A program made the position numbers and the translations under genes. From Vicingus serpentipes (GTDB lineage: Bacteria; Bacteroidota; Bacteroidia; Flavobacteriales_E; Vicingaceae), in contig JAGFIT010000050.1 of the NCBI GenBank assembly GCA_024103385.1, forward strand, positions 1-64,000: DNA of 64,000 nucleotides, read 5' to 3'. Of the stretch, positions 9,747 to 17,985 are shown piece after piece; within the stretch, counting starts at the first letter, position 1; each line of letters starts with the position of its first letter. Under the pieces are notes generated by a model. The model did no database searches. It was not told the DNA's origin and worked only from the letters and a program-made list of their open reading frames with translations.

Positions 9747-10139
9747 TTACTCTGAAAAAGGAACAAGTGTTAGTGTTGCTTGAATTAAATCTCCGTCCTG
9801 ATAGGTGAAAACTAGTTTTTCTACCTCAACAGTTTTCACTTTAATCCAATTGATAGTTGTTTTAGATGTTTTTTTATTTGTAGAAATGGAAACTTTAGTT
9901 TCTGTAGCATTCCAAGTTCCTTCAACATGTCCATTGTAAATCAAACCTGTAAATGTACCATCTGAATTAAATTCCATCCAATCGTCCTTACGATTATCGT
10001 CTAATTCATATTTGCTTCCAAACTCTTCTAATTCTGTTACCTTCCATTTTTTGGTGAGCATTTCTTTCTTTGAACTTTGTGAGAATGCAGCAGTACTAAT
10101 TGTAATTAATAAGATGATGAGTGGGAATATTTTTTTCAT
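9747..10139 (-). CDS. Small secreted lipocalin-like protein
   Basis: The product has 130 residues with a signal peptide (MKKIFPLIILLITISTAAFSQ). The mature part (KKWKVTELEEFG ... WMEFNSDGTFTG ... VEGTWNATETKVSIST) has the W-F-DGTF-GTW pattern of short lipocalin-like domains widespread in Bacteroidota. Such proteins are periplasmic or exported and their ligands are mostly unknown. It sits alone between the PKD protein and the SRP RNA gene. Confidence 0.7.
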   Translation of the reverse strand: MKKIFPLIILLITISTAAFSQSSKKEMLTKKWKVTELEEFGSKYELDDNRKDDWMEFNSDGTFTGLIYNGHVEGTWNATETKVSISTNKKTSKTTINWIKVKTVEVEKLVFTYQDGDLIQATLTLVPFSE

Positions 10140-10230
10140 AGTTATTTGTTTTAGTGGAATAAATATAAGAATAAACCTGAAAATGGAAATAGGTTTAACT
10201 AAGTTTTTAACGAAATAGGGGGTAAAAAGT

Positions 10231-10330
10231 GGGCAAGCTACTTACATCGCACCGCTACAACCGCTTATCCTTGCTCCGTTCCCGGCCTGGGGAAGTTCAG
10301 CAGGAGCTGGTCGTATAAGACTTGCCCGGT
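10231..10330 (-). ncRNA. ffs: Small signal recognition particle RNA (4.5S-like)
   Basis: On the minus strand the ~100-base region folds as one long hairpin whose ends pair (GGGCAAG at 10231-10237 with CTTGCCC at 10321-10327). The apical part reads GAACTTCCCCAGGCCGGGA followed by ACGGAGCAAGG, matching the conserved SRP domain IV that binds Ffh (the CAGG-CCGGAAGG-AGCA core). It is GC-rich in an AT-rich background. A -7 element (TACTTTTG) precedes its 5' end. The exact ends are estimates. Confidence 0.88.
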
Positions 10331-10331
10331 G

Positions 10332-10365
10332 CAAAAGTAGAAATATCTTTTAATTTTCAGTCAAA
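10332..10365 (-). promoter_or_regulatory. Promoter of the SRP RNA gene
   Basis: On the minus strand TACTTTTG (10332-10339) matches the -7 TAnnTTTG element and TTTG (10362-10365) lies 22 bases upstream. The expected start falls at the 5' end of the GC-rich SRP RNA hairpin. Confidence 0.5.
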
Positions 10366-10368
10366 GTC

Positions 10369-10397
10369 TTGTGAAAATTATTCTTTTGTTACTTTTG
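10369..10397 (+). promoter_or_regulatory. Promoter of the DUF4199-glycosyltransferase unit
   Basis: TACTTTTG (10390-10397) matches the -7 element, with TTG (10369-10371) 18 bases upstream. The ATG at 10404 is only six bases beyond the -7 motif, so the transcript would be almost leaderless. The promoter is back to back with that of the SRP RNA. Confidence 0.5.
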
Positions 10398-10403
10398 TTG
10401 GGT

Positions 10404-10931
10404 ATGGAAAAGTTTATTACAAAATATAAAATACCAATTAAGTACGGTCTTTATGGAGCAATCTTAGGTTTTGTATTTTATTTAATGCTTCTTTTTTCAG
10501 GGAACAGCCCGTGGAGCTCTGCAAGTTGGATGGGCTGTTGGATTCCTGGGGTTACGGCATTATTTTCTATTAAACAATATACAAAGGATAATAGTTTGGA
10601 TGCCTCCTTTTCAACACTTTTTATGGTAAGTCTTATCGCTATTTTTTTACAAGCTTTTTGTTTTAATTTAATTGCTTTTTTGTTTGGGTTACTTTTTGAA
10701 ACCAATGCAATTGAGATGTATAAAGCGGAAGTATTTCAATATGCAGAACAGATAGCTACAATATTAGGAGAGGAATTTTATGATAAAATGGCAGAAGAGA
10801 TGGAAAAGATTACTCTGTTCAGTTTGACTTTTGGAGATTTTACCAATAAATTAATAGGCGGAATTATAGTTTCTTTAATTTTAGCTGGGTTTTTAAAGAA
10901 AAACAAACCATCTTTGGAAAGTAATGAGTGA
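10404..10931 (+). CDS. DUF4199-family membrane protein
   Basis: The protein has 175 residues with about four hydrophobic segments (near 15-35, 40-52, 70-100 and 150-165). Its pattern (KYGLYGAILGFVFYLML at the start, a central amphipathic stretch, then a C-terminal helix) fits DUF4199. I chose the ATG at 10404 because a GTG at 10371 lies upstream of the -7 promoter element at 10390-10397. Its end overlaps the next gene by eight bases. In Bacteroidota this family often precedes a DPM1-like glycosyltransferase, as here; its function is unknown. Confidence 0.75.
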   Translation: MEKFITKYKIPIKYGLYGAILGFVFYLMLLFSGNSPWSSASWMGCWIPGVTALFSIKQYTKDNSLDASFSTLFMVSLIAIFLQAFCFNLIAFLFGLLFETNAIEMYKAEVFQYAEQIATILGEEFYDKMAEEMEKITLFSLTFGDFTNKLIGGIIVSLILAGFLKKNKPSLESNE

Positions 10932-11877
10932 TTCGTTAGACATATCAATAGTTATTCCTTTATTAAATGAGGAAGAGTCTCTTAAAGAGCTGACCGATTG
11001 GATAGGAAAGGTGATGCATGATAAGGGGTTTTCTTATGAAGTTATTTATGTGGATGATGGAAGTACAGATAGTTCATGGAAAGTTATTGAGGAATTAAAA
11101 GCTCAAAATCCAAATATCAGAGGTATAAAATTTAGAAGAAACTACGGAAAATCGGCAGGATTGAATGTTGGTTTTGAAGCTGCACAAGGAAATGTTGTTT
11201 TTACGATGGATGCAGATTTACAAGATAGCCCGGATGAACTTCCTGAATTGTATAGGATGATCACTGAAGAGGGTTGGGATTTAGTATCTGGGTGGAAAAA
11301 GAAGCGTTATGACCCATTAACCAAAACAATTCCTACTAAATTATTTAATGCCGCTACACGAAAAATGTCGGGCATTTATAATTTACATGATTTTAATTGT
11401 GGATTAAAAGCTTATCGAAAAGAAGTGATTAAAACGGTTGAAGTGTATGGAGAAATGCACCGCTATATCCCTGTGTTAGCTAAATGGGCTGGGTTTACTA
11501 AAATAACTGAAAAGGTAGTTCAACATCAAGAAAGAAAATACGGAGTAACCAAATTTGGACTAGAACGTTTTATTAATGGATTTTTAGATTTATTGTCGAT
11601 TACATTTATTTCCAAATTTGGAAAACGACCAATGCACTTATTTGGATCGTTAGGAACATTAATGTTTGCTGTGGGGTTTCTAATTTCATTATGGCTAGGG
11701 GTCAACAAATTATTTATTGATACTGATGCCCGATTGATAGCTGACAGGGCAGAGTTTTATTTAGCATTAACAGCAATGATTATCGGTTCTTTATTGTTTA
11801 TTGCTGGGTTCTTGGGAGAATTGATTTCTCGTAGCTCTCCTAATCGAAATGTTTATCTTATCGAAAAAGAAATTTAG
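10924..11877 (+). CDS. Family 2 glycosyltransferase (polyprenyl-phosphate sugar transferase type)
   Basis: This 317-residue protein has a GT-A domain (SIVIPLLNEEESL at the start, YVDDGSTDSS near 43-51, the DXD motif in MDADLQDSPDELPEL at 95-109) and two C-terminal membrane segments (about 238-262 and 280-303). This layout is that of GtrB/ArnC-like enzymes, which load a sugar onto undecaprenyl phosphate at the inner face of the cytoplasmic membrane. The sugar cannot be read from sequence. It overlaps DUF4199 upstream and is two bases from the next glycosyltransferase, so the three form one operon. Confidence 0.88.
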   Translation: MSDSLDISIVIPLLNEEESLKELTDWIGKVMHDKGFSYEVIYVDDGSTDSSWKVIEELKAQNPNIRGIKFRRNYGKSAGLNVGFEAAQGNVVFTMDADLQDSPDELPELYRMITEEGWDLVSGWKKKRYDPLTKTIPTKLFNAATRKMSGIYNLHDFNCGLKAYRKEVIKTVEVYGEMHRYIPVLAKWAGFTKITEKVVQHQERKYGVTKFGLERFINGFLDLLSITFISKFGKRPMHLFGSLGTLMFAVGFLISLWLGVNKLFIDTDARLIADRAEFYLALTAMIIGSLLFIAGFLGELISRSSPNRNVYLIEKEI

Positions 11878-11879
11878 TA

Positions 11880-13028
11880 ATGAAAATTACGATAATAGGT
11901 ACAGCTCATCCTTTTCGTGGGGGAATAGCCGTTTTTATTGAGCGTTTAGCTAAAGCTTTTAAAACAAACGGAGATGATGTAGAAATTAGCACATTTACCT
12001 TGCAATACCCTAGCATCTTATTTCCTGGAGAAACTCAACTGTCAAGTAGTTCCAAACCAACAAATTTGACAATTATTGAAGAAGTCAACTCTATTAATCC
12101 CTTCAATTGGTTAAAGGTTGGTCGTAGAATAAAAAAAACCAATCCAGACATTGTTATCTTCAAATACTGGATTCCTTTTATGGCACCATGTTTTGGAACG
12201 ATATCAAGAATTATTAGAAAAAATAAACATTCTAAGACGGTTGTTGTGGTAGATAACATTATTCCGCATGAAAAACGCATTGGAGATAATTTGTTGAATA
12301 ATTATTTTGTAAATAGTGTTGATGGCTTTATAGCAATGTCTCAAAGTGTGTTGGATGATTTAAATACCTTCGATAGCAAAAAACCGAAAATCCTTTCACC
12401 CCATCCTTTGTACGATAATTTTGGAGAAGCAAAGGATAGGGTAGCCGCATTAAAGGCTTTAAATCTTGATCCTTCTTATAGGTACATGCTATTTTTCGGA
12501 ATTATACGTCAATATAAAGGATTGGATATTTTGCTAAAGGCTTTTGCTGATAAAAGGTTAAATGATGGAAAAAAGAAACTCATTATTGCTGGAGAATTTT
12601 ACGAGAACGATACAGAATATATGGCCTTAATTGAACAGCATAATTTAAAAGATGCTGTTGTTTTAGCTACCAAATTTATTCCTGATGAGAAAGTGGTGAA
12701 TTATTTTTGTGCTGCAGATATTATAGTTCAGCCATACAAACATGCTACACAAAGTGGTGTGACTCAAATTGCCTACCATTTTGAGAAACCAATGTTAGTA
12801 ACAGATGTGGGAGGATTGAGAGAAATTGTTCCTCATCATAAAGTAGGATATGTTACTCAACCTAATGAAAAAGAAGTGGCGGAAGCCCTAATTGATTTTT
12901 ATGAAAATAATCGTTTAGAAGAATTTACTACAGGCACTAAGGAAGAAAAACAAAAATATACTTGGCAAAAGATGGTGGATAATATTTATGAGGTTTATTC
13001 CGAAACAAAAGAGGGAAACACAGTTTAG
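11880..13028 (+). CDS. Family 4 (group 1) glycosyltransferase
   Basis: The 382-residue protein has a GT-B fold. The N-terminal domain opens with TIIGTAHPFRGGIAVF, and the C-terminal nucleotide-sugar domain shows LFFGIIRQYKGLDILLKAF near residue 205 and PYKHATQSGVTQIAYHFEKP near 285. Such enzymes act on lipid-linked glycans in the cytoplasm. It starts two bases after the preceding glycosyltransferase. A palindromic intergenic element follows its stop codon. The acceptor and the sugar are not deducible. Confidence 0.85.
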   Translation: MKITIIGTAHPFRGGIAVFIERLAKAFKTNGDDVEISTFTLQYPSILFPGETQLSSSSKPTNLTIIEEVNSINPFNWLKVGRRIKKTNPDIVIFKYWIPFMAPCFGTISRIIRKNKHSKTVVVVDNIIPHEKRIGDNLLNNYFVNSVDGFIAMSQSVLDDLNTFDSKKPKILSPHPLYDNFGEAKDRVAALKALNLDPSYRYMLFFGIIRQYKGLDILLKAFADKRLNDGKKKLIIAGEFYENDTEYMALIEQHNLKDAVVLATKFIPDEKVVNYFCAADIIVQPYKHATQSGVTQIAYHFEKPMLVTDVGGLREIVPHHKVGYVTQPNEKEVAEALIDFYENNRLEEFTTGTKEEKQKYTWQKMVDNIYEVYSETKEGNTV

Positions 13029-13039
13029 AATTAGTTTAA

Positions 13040-13126
13040 ACACCTCTCTAGCCCTCCTTTTTAGGAGGGAACCTCCCCTCTATAAGCTTGTGCCGTACTT
13101 GGTACGGTAAAGGGATTAAGGGGTGT
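13040..13126. repeat. Composite palindromic intergenic element
   Basis: An 87-base segment has imperfect outer arms (ACACCTCTCTAGCCCT at 13040-13055 against AGGGATTAAGGGGTGT at 13111-13126). Two perfect inner hairpins lie between them: CCCTCC/GGAGGG (13052-13057, 13064-13069) and CCGTAC/GTACGG (13093-13098, 13102-13107). It is GC-rich compared with its surroundings and looks like a mobile palindromic repeat of REP/MITE type. It may also help to end the upstream operon. Confidence 0.65.
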
Positions 13127-13209
13127 GTAAATAAAAAATACAATTTTTAGAACTCCCTTTAAGTAAAACAATAGAATAGTTATATTTACCATCCAATCAA
13201 ATAATTAAA

Positions 13210-14238
13210 ATGTTTAGAAGTAGAGCTCCATTAAGAATAGGTTTAGCAGGAGGAGGAACAGATGTAAGTCCTTACGCTGATGATTTTGGTGGAGCAATTT
13301 TAAATGCAACCATCAATCTATATTCTTATGCGGCAATCAAAATAAGAACAGACAATAAGATTGTATTTAAAGCAGAAGATAGAGGAGAAGTGTTTGAGTG
13401 TGATTCGACAGAGCAAATAGCAATTGATGGGTTGTTGGATTTGCATAAGGGTGTTTACAACCGAATTGTAAAAGAGTTTCATCAACTACCACTTTCATTT
13501 GAATTAACTACCTACTCTGATGCACCAGCAGGTTCTGGACTTGGGACTTCATCCACTATGGTAGTAACCATTATTGGTGCTTTTGTGGAGTGGTTAAAAT
13601 TACCGTTGGGAGAGTATGACATTGCCAAATTAGCTTACGAAATTGAGCGGGAAGATTTAGCAATGGCAGGAGGAAGACAAGATCAATATGCAGCAACTTT
13701 TGGAGGCGTAAATTTCATGGAATTTTCAGCTAAAAACAAAGTAATCGTTAATCCACTAAGAATCAGAAAAGAAGTTTTATACGAGTTGGAAAATAACTTA
13801 GTACTCTACAATACTGCAACCAGCCGTGTTTCTGCAAAAATAATCGAAGATCAAACGAACAATATTAAAAACAATAAATCTTCTTCTATTGATGCGTTTC
13901 ACCAATTAAAAAAACAGGCTTTTATGATGAAAGAAGTTTTATTAAAAGGCAACATCGATGAAATAGGAAGTATTTTAGATTTTGGGTGGAAATTCAAAAA
14001 ACAATTGGCAACAGCTATCACCAACCCACAAATAGATGAAATTTATAATGCAGCCATCAATGCTGGAGCTGTTGGTGGGAAAATTTCTGGTGCTGGTGGG
14101 GGTGGTTTTTTCTTTTTTTATTGCCCAGAAAACACGCGTTATCAGGTAATTAACGAACTAAATAATTTTGGAGGGAAAGTAAGAAAATTTCATTTTACGG
14201 ATGAAGGATTAGTTACATGGACTTCCAATAATTTGTAA
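13210..14238 (+). CDS. hddA: GHMP kinase, probable D-glycero-D-manno-heptose 7-phosphate kinase
   Basis: The 342-residue protein has all three GHMP motifs: SRAPLRIGLAGGGTDVSPY at 4-22, the ATP-binding PAGSGLGTSS at 106-115, and KISGAGGGGFFFFYC near 290-304. The opening matches HddA-type sugar kinases, which phosphorylate heptose 7-phosphate at C1 for GDP-heptose synthesis. The next gene, overlapping by three bases, is a sugar-1-phosphate nucleotidyltransferase, which is the following step (HddC), and this supports the call. GmhA and GmhB are not in the window. A different GHMP sugar kinase remains possible. Confidence 0.78.
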   Translation: MFRSRAPLRIGLAGGGTDVSPYADDFGGAILNATINLYSYAAIKIRTDNKIVFKAEDRGEVFECDSTEQIAIDGLLDLHKGVYNRIVKEFHQLPLSFELTTYSDAPAGSGLGTSSTMVVTIIGAFVEWLKLPLGEYDIAKLAYEIEREDLAMAGGRQDQYAATFGGVNFMEFSAKNKVIVNPLRIRKEVLYELENNLVLYNTATSRVSAKIIEDQTNNIKNNKSSSIDAFHQLKKQAFMMKEVLLKGNIDEIGSILDFGWKFKKQLATAITNPQIDEIYNAAINAGAVGGKISGAGGGGFFFFYCPENTRYQVINELNNFGGKVRKFHFTDEGLVTWTSNNL

Positions 14239-14939
14239 TGATAAATGAAGCAATAATATTAGCCGGTGGTTTTGGTACCCGATTAACCAATGTTACAGAT
14301 GTACCTAAACCAATGGCTCCTATAAATGATATTCCCTTTTTAGAATACCTCTTAAATTATTTGTCTTCTTTTAAAATCACAACGATTCATTTGGCAGTAG
14401 GTTATAAGCATGAGGTAATTCAAGCTTATTTTGGAAATCAATTTAAAGATTGTCAACTAAACTATGTAGTTGAAGATACTCCTTTAGGAACAGGAGGAGC
14501 AATTAAAAAAGCATTGGCTGGTGTAAAATCAGAAGAAGTACTCGTTTTAAATGGAGATACTTTTTTTCAAGTTGATTTTAATCAAATAGAAAAATTTCAT
14601 CATTCTCATAGTGCTGATGCAACATTAGCGTTGAAGCCCATGGAGAATTTTGATCGATATGGAACAGTTCGGTTAGATAATGATGGTAGGATTAGTGATT
14701 TTTTGGAGAAAAAATTCTGTAACAAAGGTATAATTAATGGAGGGGTTTACTTAATTAAATCGAAGCTATTTGAAAACATGGATTTACCTAAACAGTTTTC
14801 TATTGAATCTGACTTTTTTGAACAACAGTACATGGAAAAGCAAATTATGGGATATATTAGTACAGCTTATTTTGTTGATATAGGTATTCCTGCCGATTAT
14901 GCAAAAGCACAAGTAGAGTTGCCTGGGTTACTCTCTTAG
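14238..14939 (+). CDS. hddC: Sugar-1-phosphate nucleotidyltransferase, probable heptose 1-phosphate guanylyltransferase
   Basis: The 233-residue protein has the NTP_transferase signature (ILAGGFGTRL at 7-16, PKPMAPI at 23-29), EDTPLGTGGAI near 80 and LNGDTFFQVD near 98. Its ATG overlaps the stop codon of the kinase gene (TAATG), so translation is probably coupled. With HddA it would make GDP-D-glycero-alpha-D-manno-heptose, a donor for surface glycans. The nucleotide preference (GTP against UTP or CTP) is inferred only from the pairing. Two glycosyltransferases lie just upstream on the same strand. Confidence 0.75.
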   Translation: MINEAIILAGGFGTRLTNVTDVPKPMAPINDIPFLEYLLNYLSSFKITTIHLAVGYKHEVIQAYFGNQFKDCQLNYVVEDTPLGTGGAIKKALAGVKSEEVLVLNGDTFFQVDFNQIEKFHHSHSADATLALKPMENFDRYGTVRLDNDGRISDFLEKKFCNKGIINGGVYLIKSKLFENMDLPKQFSIESDFFEQQYMEKQIMGYISTAYFVDIGIPADYAKAQVELPGLLS

Positions 14940-15016
14940 TTGACAACTAAATCAATAATTTAAGTCAGTTTTTCGTTGAATAACAATATCTACTTGTTTC
15001 ATAGGCATAATATTTG

Positions 15017-15050
15017 TTTGGGAAGAAGAAGCTTTTATTTCTTAATTTTG
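15017..15050 (+). promoter_or_regulatory. Promoter of the MORN-repeat gene
   Basis: TAATTTTG (15043-15050) matches the -7 consensus, with TTTG at 15017-15020 22 bases upstream. The -7 element ends five bases before the ATG at 15056, again predicting a nearly leaderless transcript. Confidence 0.45.
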
Positions 15051-15055
15051 TAACC

Positions 15056-15817
15056 ATGATAAAACAATTATTTACAATCGTTTTTATTTTTTCACTATTA
15101 AATTGCTTTTCTCAAGAGGAGAATCGCACAGATGCTCAAGGGAAAAAACAAGGTGTGTGGAAAAAGTATCATAAAAATGAGAAGCTGAGGTATGTTGGTC
15201 AGTTTAAGGACGATAAACCAATAGGTACGTTTAAATATTTTAATGATGCAGAGAAATTACAGACAGAAATTACTCATCAAGGAGAGTTTTCTTACGCCAA
15301 ATTTTATTATCCTGATGGAAAAATAAAAGCAACGGGTAAATATGAAAACCAGGAAAAAGATAGTGTTTGGACTTATTTTGATCCCCAAGGGAATAAACAA
15401 TCTACCGAATTTTATTTAAGTGGGAAGAGAGAAGGAGTATGGATGGTTTATTACCCTAATGGGAAAGTTGCTGAGGAAAAAGAGTACACAGCAGATATAG
15501 AAGACGGAAAATGGAAACAGTATTTTGAGAATGGACAGCTAAAAATGGAGTCTACTTATAAAAGTGGTGCATTAGAAGGGAAAACATTTTATTATACGGC
15601 TAACGGGAAAAAAAGAATAGAAGGTAATTTTTATCATGGAGCACGTAATGGTGAATGGATCTTTTACAACCCAGATGAAACAGTAAAAAAGGTAGAAGTA
15701 TATAAAAATGGACATAGAATAGATGAGAATAGGGATGATGATGTCATTAATCCTGACTCTACTCAATATGAGAAAAAAGATTACCTTGAATTTGAAGATT
15801 TATTCCCACCTAGATAA
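15056..15817 (+). CDS. Secreted MORN-repeat (YwqK-like) protein
   Basis: From the ATG at 15056 the product has 253 residues with a signal peptide (MIKQLFTIVFIFSLLNCFSQ). A TTG at 15014 would start upstream of the -7 promoter element and is rejected. Seven or so MORN/YwqK-type repeats of ~23 residues follow (GVWKKYHKNEKLRYVGQF, GVWMVYYPNGKVAEEKEY, GKWKQYFENGQLKMES, GEWIFYNPDETVKKVEVY). Such repeats form flat beta-sheet surfaces. Databases may label it as a YwqK-family antitoxin, but no toxin gene is adjacent and it is exported, so that label should not be taken as function. mnmA begins nine bases downstream. Confidence 0.8.
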   Translation: MIKQLFTIVFIFSLLNCFSQEENRTDAQGKKQGVWKKYHKNEKLRYVGQFKDDKPIGTFKYFNDAEKLQTEITHQGEFSYAKFYYPDGKIKATGKYENQEKDSVWTYFDPQGNKQSTEFYLSGKREGVWMVYYPNGKVAEEKEYTADIEDGKWKQYFENGQLKMESTYKSGALEGKTFYYTANGKKRIEGNFYHGARNGEWIFYNPDETVKKVEVYKNGHRIDENRDDDVINPDSTQYEKKDYLEFEDLFPPR

Positions 15818-15826
15818 AATCAAACA

Positions 15827-16921
15827 GTGAGCAAAAAAGGAAAAGTGTTGGTAGCCATGAGTGGCGGAATTGATAGTTCTGTTGCAGCTATGTTGTTGCA
15901 TGAACAAGGTTATGAAGTTATTGGAATCACTATGAAAACATGGGACTATTCCTCTTCTGGTGGAACAAGAAAAACGACAGGATGTTGCAGTTTGGATGAT
16001 ATTAATGATGCCCGAATTTTGGCAGTGAATATGGGGTTTCATCATATTATACTGGATATTAGAGAAGAGTTTGGAGATTTTATTATCGACAATTTTGTAG
16101 ATGAATATTTAGCAGGAAGAACACCCAATCCTTGTGTTTTGTGTAATACCCACATTAAATGGGATGCGCTTTTACGAAGGGCAGATCAATTGGGGTGTGA
16201 TTTTATTGCCACAGGACATTATGCTCAATTGCGCAATGAAAATGGAAGGTATGTGATATCTAAAGGAAAAGATGAAAATAAAGACCAATCGTATGTATTA
16301 TGGGGATTAAGTCAAGAAAGTTTAGCTCGTACTTTATTTCCTTTAGGAGGTTTTGATAAGCCGACTATTCGTAAAATGGCTGAAGAAAGGGGCTATGAAG
16401 AGCTATCCAAAAAAGGAGAGAGTTTTGAAATTTGTTTTGTTCCTGATAATGACTACAGAGGTTTCTTAAAAAGAAGAGTAGAAGGGCTAGAAGAAAAAGT
16501 AGATGGAGGTGATTTTGTTGATGTAGAGGGTAATGTGATAGGAAAACATAAAGGCTATCCGTTTTATACTATTGGTCAGCGAAAAGGATTGGAAGTAGCG
16601 TTTGGAGATCCTCGTTATGTAGTCGAAATAAATGCCAAAGAAAACAAAGTGGTGCTGGGGGTGAAGGAAGATTTAAATAAGAAAGATGTTTTTGTTAGAA
16701 ACCCTAATATTATAAAATACCCTGAATTGCCAGCTGAGATGGAAGTGGTGAGCAAAATTCGTTACAAGGATAAAGGAGCAAACAGTACTATCACAGCATT
16801 ACCTGATAATAGAATAAAAATTCAATTCTATGACGATGTTCAAGGAGTTGCTCCTGGTCAGTCTGCTGTATTTTATGATGGTAATGATTTGATAGGAGGA
16901 GGGTTTATTGATAATCCATAA
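15827..16921 (+). CDS. mnmA: tRNA-specific 2-thiouridylase
   Basis: The 364-residue protein shows the PP-loop SGGIDSS at 12-18, NPCVLCN at 101-107 with the likely catalytic Cys106, GHYA near 130-133, and the second redox Cys203 in FEICFVPD. MnmA activates U34 of Lys, Glu and Gln tRNAs with ATP and inserts sulfur delivered by a sulfur relay. The start is GTG at 15827; the first in-frame ATG (residue 11) would cut the first beta strand before the PP-loop. It lies nine bases after the MORN gene. Confidence 0.95.
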   Translation: MSKKGKVLVAMSGGIDSSVAAMLLHEQGYEVIGITMKTWDYSSSGGTRKTTGCCSLDDINDARILAVNMGFHHIILDIREEFGDFIIDNFVDEYLAGRTPNPCVLCNTHIKWDALLRRADQLGCDFIATGHYAQLRNENGRYVISKGKDENKDQSYVLWGLSQESLARTLFPLGGFDKPTIRKMAEERGYEELSKKGESFEICFVPDNDYRGFLKRRVEGLEEKVDGGDFVDVEGNVIGKHKGYPFYTIGQRKGLEVAFGDPRYVVEINAKENKVVLGVKEDLNKKDVFVRNPNIIKYPELPAEMEVVSKIRYKDKGANSTITALPDNRIKIQFYDDVQGVAPGQSAVFYDGNDLIGGGFIDNP

Positions 16922-16977
16922 GAGACCTTTGTGAGCAAGTAAATAACCTTTTTGATAAAAAACCGTATTTTTATTGT

Positions 16978-17664
16978 ATGAGAAAACCCCTAATCATATT
17001 CTTGTTTATATTGATATTTTTCTCTTCATGTAAGAAAAATAGAGATAATGTTTCCCCTAATATGGGATATAGTTATGCGGGGTTAGATTTAGGGAGTTAC
17101 ATAGTTTATGATGTAGATTCGTACCATTACAATAAACCTTTTAATGTAGACACCATTGTTCAGTTTCAAATTAAAGAGGTAGTGGATGCTAGATATATGG
17201 ATTTAGAGGGAGAAGAGGCTTTTAAAATAATTCGTTATAGAAAAGAGAAAGATAGTACGCAATGGGTGTTACAAGATGTTTGGAACGCTAAAAGAACAAT
17301 TACCAATTACCAAAAAGATGAAGAGAATATAAGATACATAAAATTGATTTTTCCTGTAAGAGATAATAAAAATTGGAACGGAAATGCGATGAATAATAAC
17401 GGTGCTGAAGAGTACGAATATGTTTCAGTAAACCAAAGAGAAATTGTTGGGTCATACACGTTGGATTCCGTGTTAACAGTTTTACAGTTTGAAGATGTTA
17501 ATTTGGTGCAGGAAAGATTTTTTGAAGAAAAATACGCAGCTGGGATAGGATTGATTTCTAAAAAAAGTGTGGATATCGATAAAGCTTTTAATAACTCTAC
17601 TGGTTTATGGGAAAGAGATACTGGAAATGAGGTAGTGATGACAATTGCGGGTTATGGTAATTAG
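16978..17664 (+). CDS. Uncharacterised lipoprotein
   Basis: The 228-residue protein has a lipoprotein signal (MRKPLIIFLFILIFFSSCKKN) with Cys19 in a lipobox. The mature part is hydrophilic and beta-rich (LGSYIVYDVDSYHYN, QFQIKEVVDARYMD). I do not recognise a family. Small lipoproteins of this kind are common in Bacteroidota and are usually anchored to the periplasmic or outer leaflet. Its stop codon overlaps that of the convergent DUF3817 gene, so there is no room for a terminator between them. Confidence 0.75.
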   Translation: MRKPLIIFLFILIFFSSCKKNRDNVSPNMGYSYAGLDLGSYIVYDVDSYHYNKPFNVDTIVQFQIKEVVDARYMDLEGEEAFKIIRYRKEKDSTQWVLQDVWNAKRTITNYQKDEENIRYIKLIFPVRDNKNWNGNAMNNNGAEEYEYVSVNQREIVGSYTLDSVLTVLQFEDVNLVQERFFEEKYAAGIGLISKKSVDIDKAFNNSTGLWERDTGNEVVMTIAGYGN

Positions 17665-17957
17665 TTAGTGGTTTTTTCTCTAAATAATTTATAATCGGCA
17701 TAAAATGTTCCAAAAGGAAGAAGGGCAGCAACAAATGCAAGTAGTGTTTTTTTAATTTCCCATTTTAATTTTAAATGAATCATTAATAAAAAAACTAGAT
17801 AAAGGACAAACAATACTCCATGAGCCATGCCAACAACCTTTACAGCTTCGGGCTTGTCTAAGTAATATTTTAAGGGCATTGCTATTCCTAAAAGAACTAT
17901 AAATGACATTCCTTCTAGTAGGGCAATTAGTCTAAAAGCAGCAACTGTAGTTTTCAT
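17661..17957 (-). CDS. DUF3817-family membrane protein
   Basis: The 98-residue protein has three membrane segments (about 8-28, 40-60 and 68-88) and matches DUF3817 (FRLIALLEGMSFIVLLGIAMPLKY at the start, MAHGVLFVLYLVFL in the middle, FGTFYADYKLF at the end). Its function is unknown. It overlaps the convergent lipoprotein gene by four bases at the shared stop region. Confidence 0.82.
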   Translation of the reverse strand: MKTTVAAFRLIALLEGMSFIVLLGIAMPLKYYLDKPEAVKVVGMAHGVLFVLYLVFLLMIHLKLKWEIKKTLLAFVAALLPFGTFYADYKLFREKTTN

Positions 17958-17985
17958 GCTATTAATTTTATAAAGATAAAAATAA

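Noticed and set aside
10371-10403. GTG start for DUF4199
   Set aside because: It lies upstream of the -7 promoter element, so it would not be in the transcript.
15056-15817. YwqK-family antitoxin / toxin-antitoxin system
   Set aside because: The MORN repeats can draw this label, but the protein has a signal peptide and no toxin gene is adjacent.
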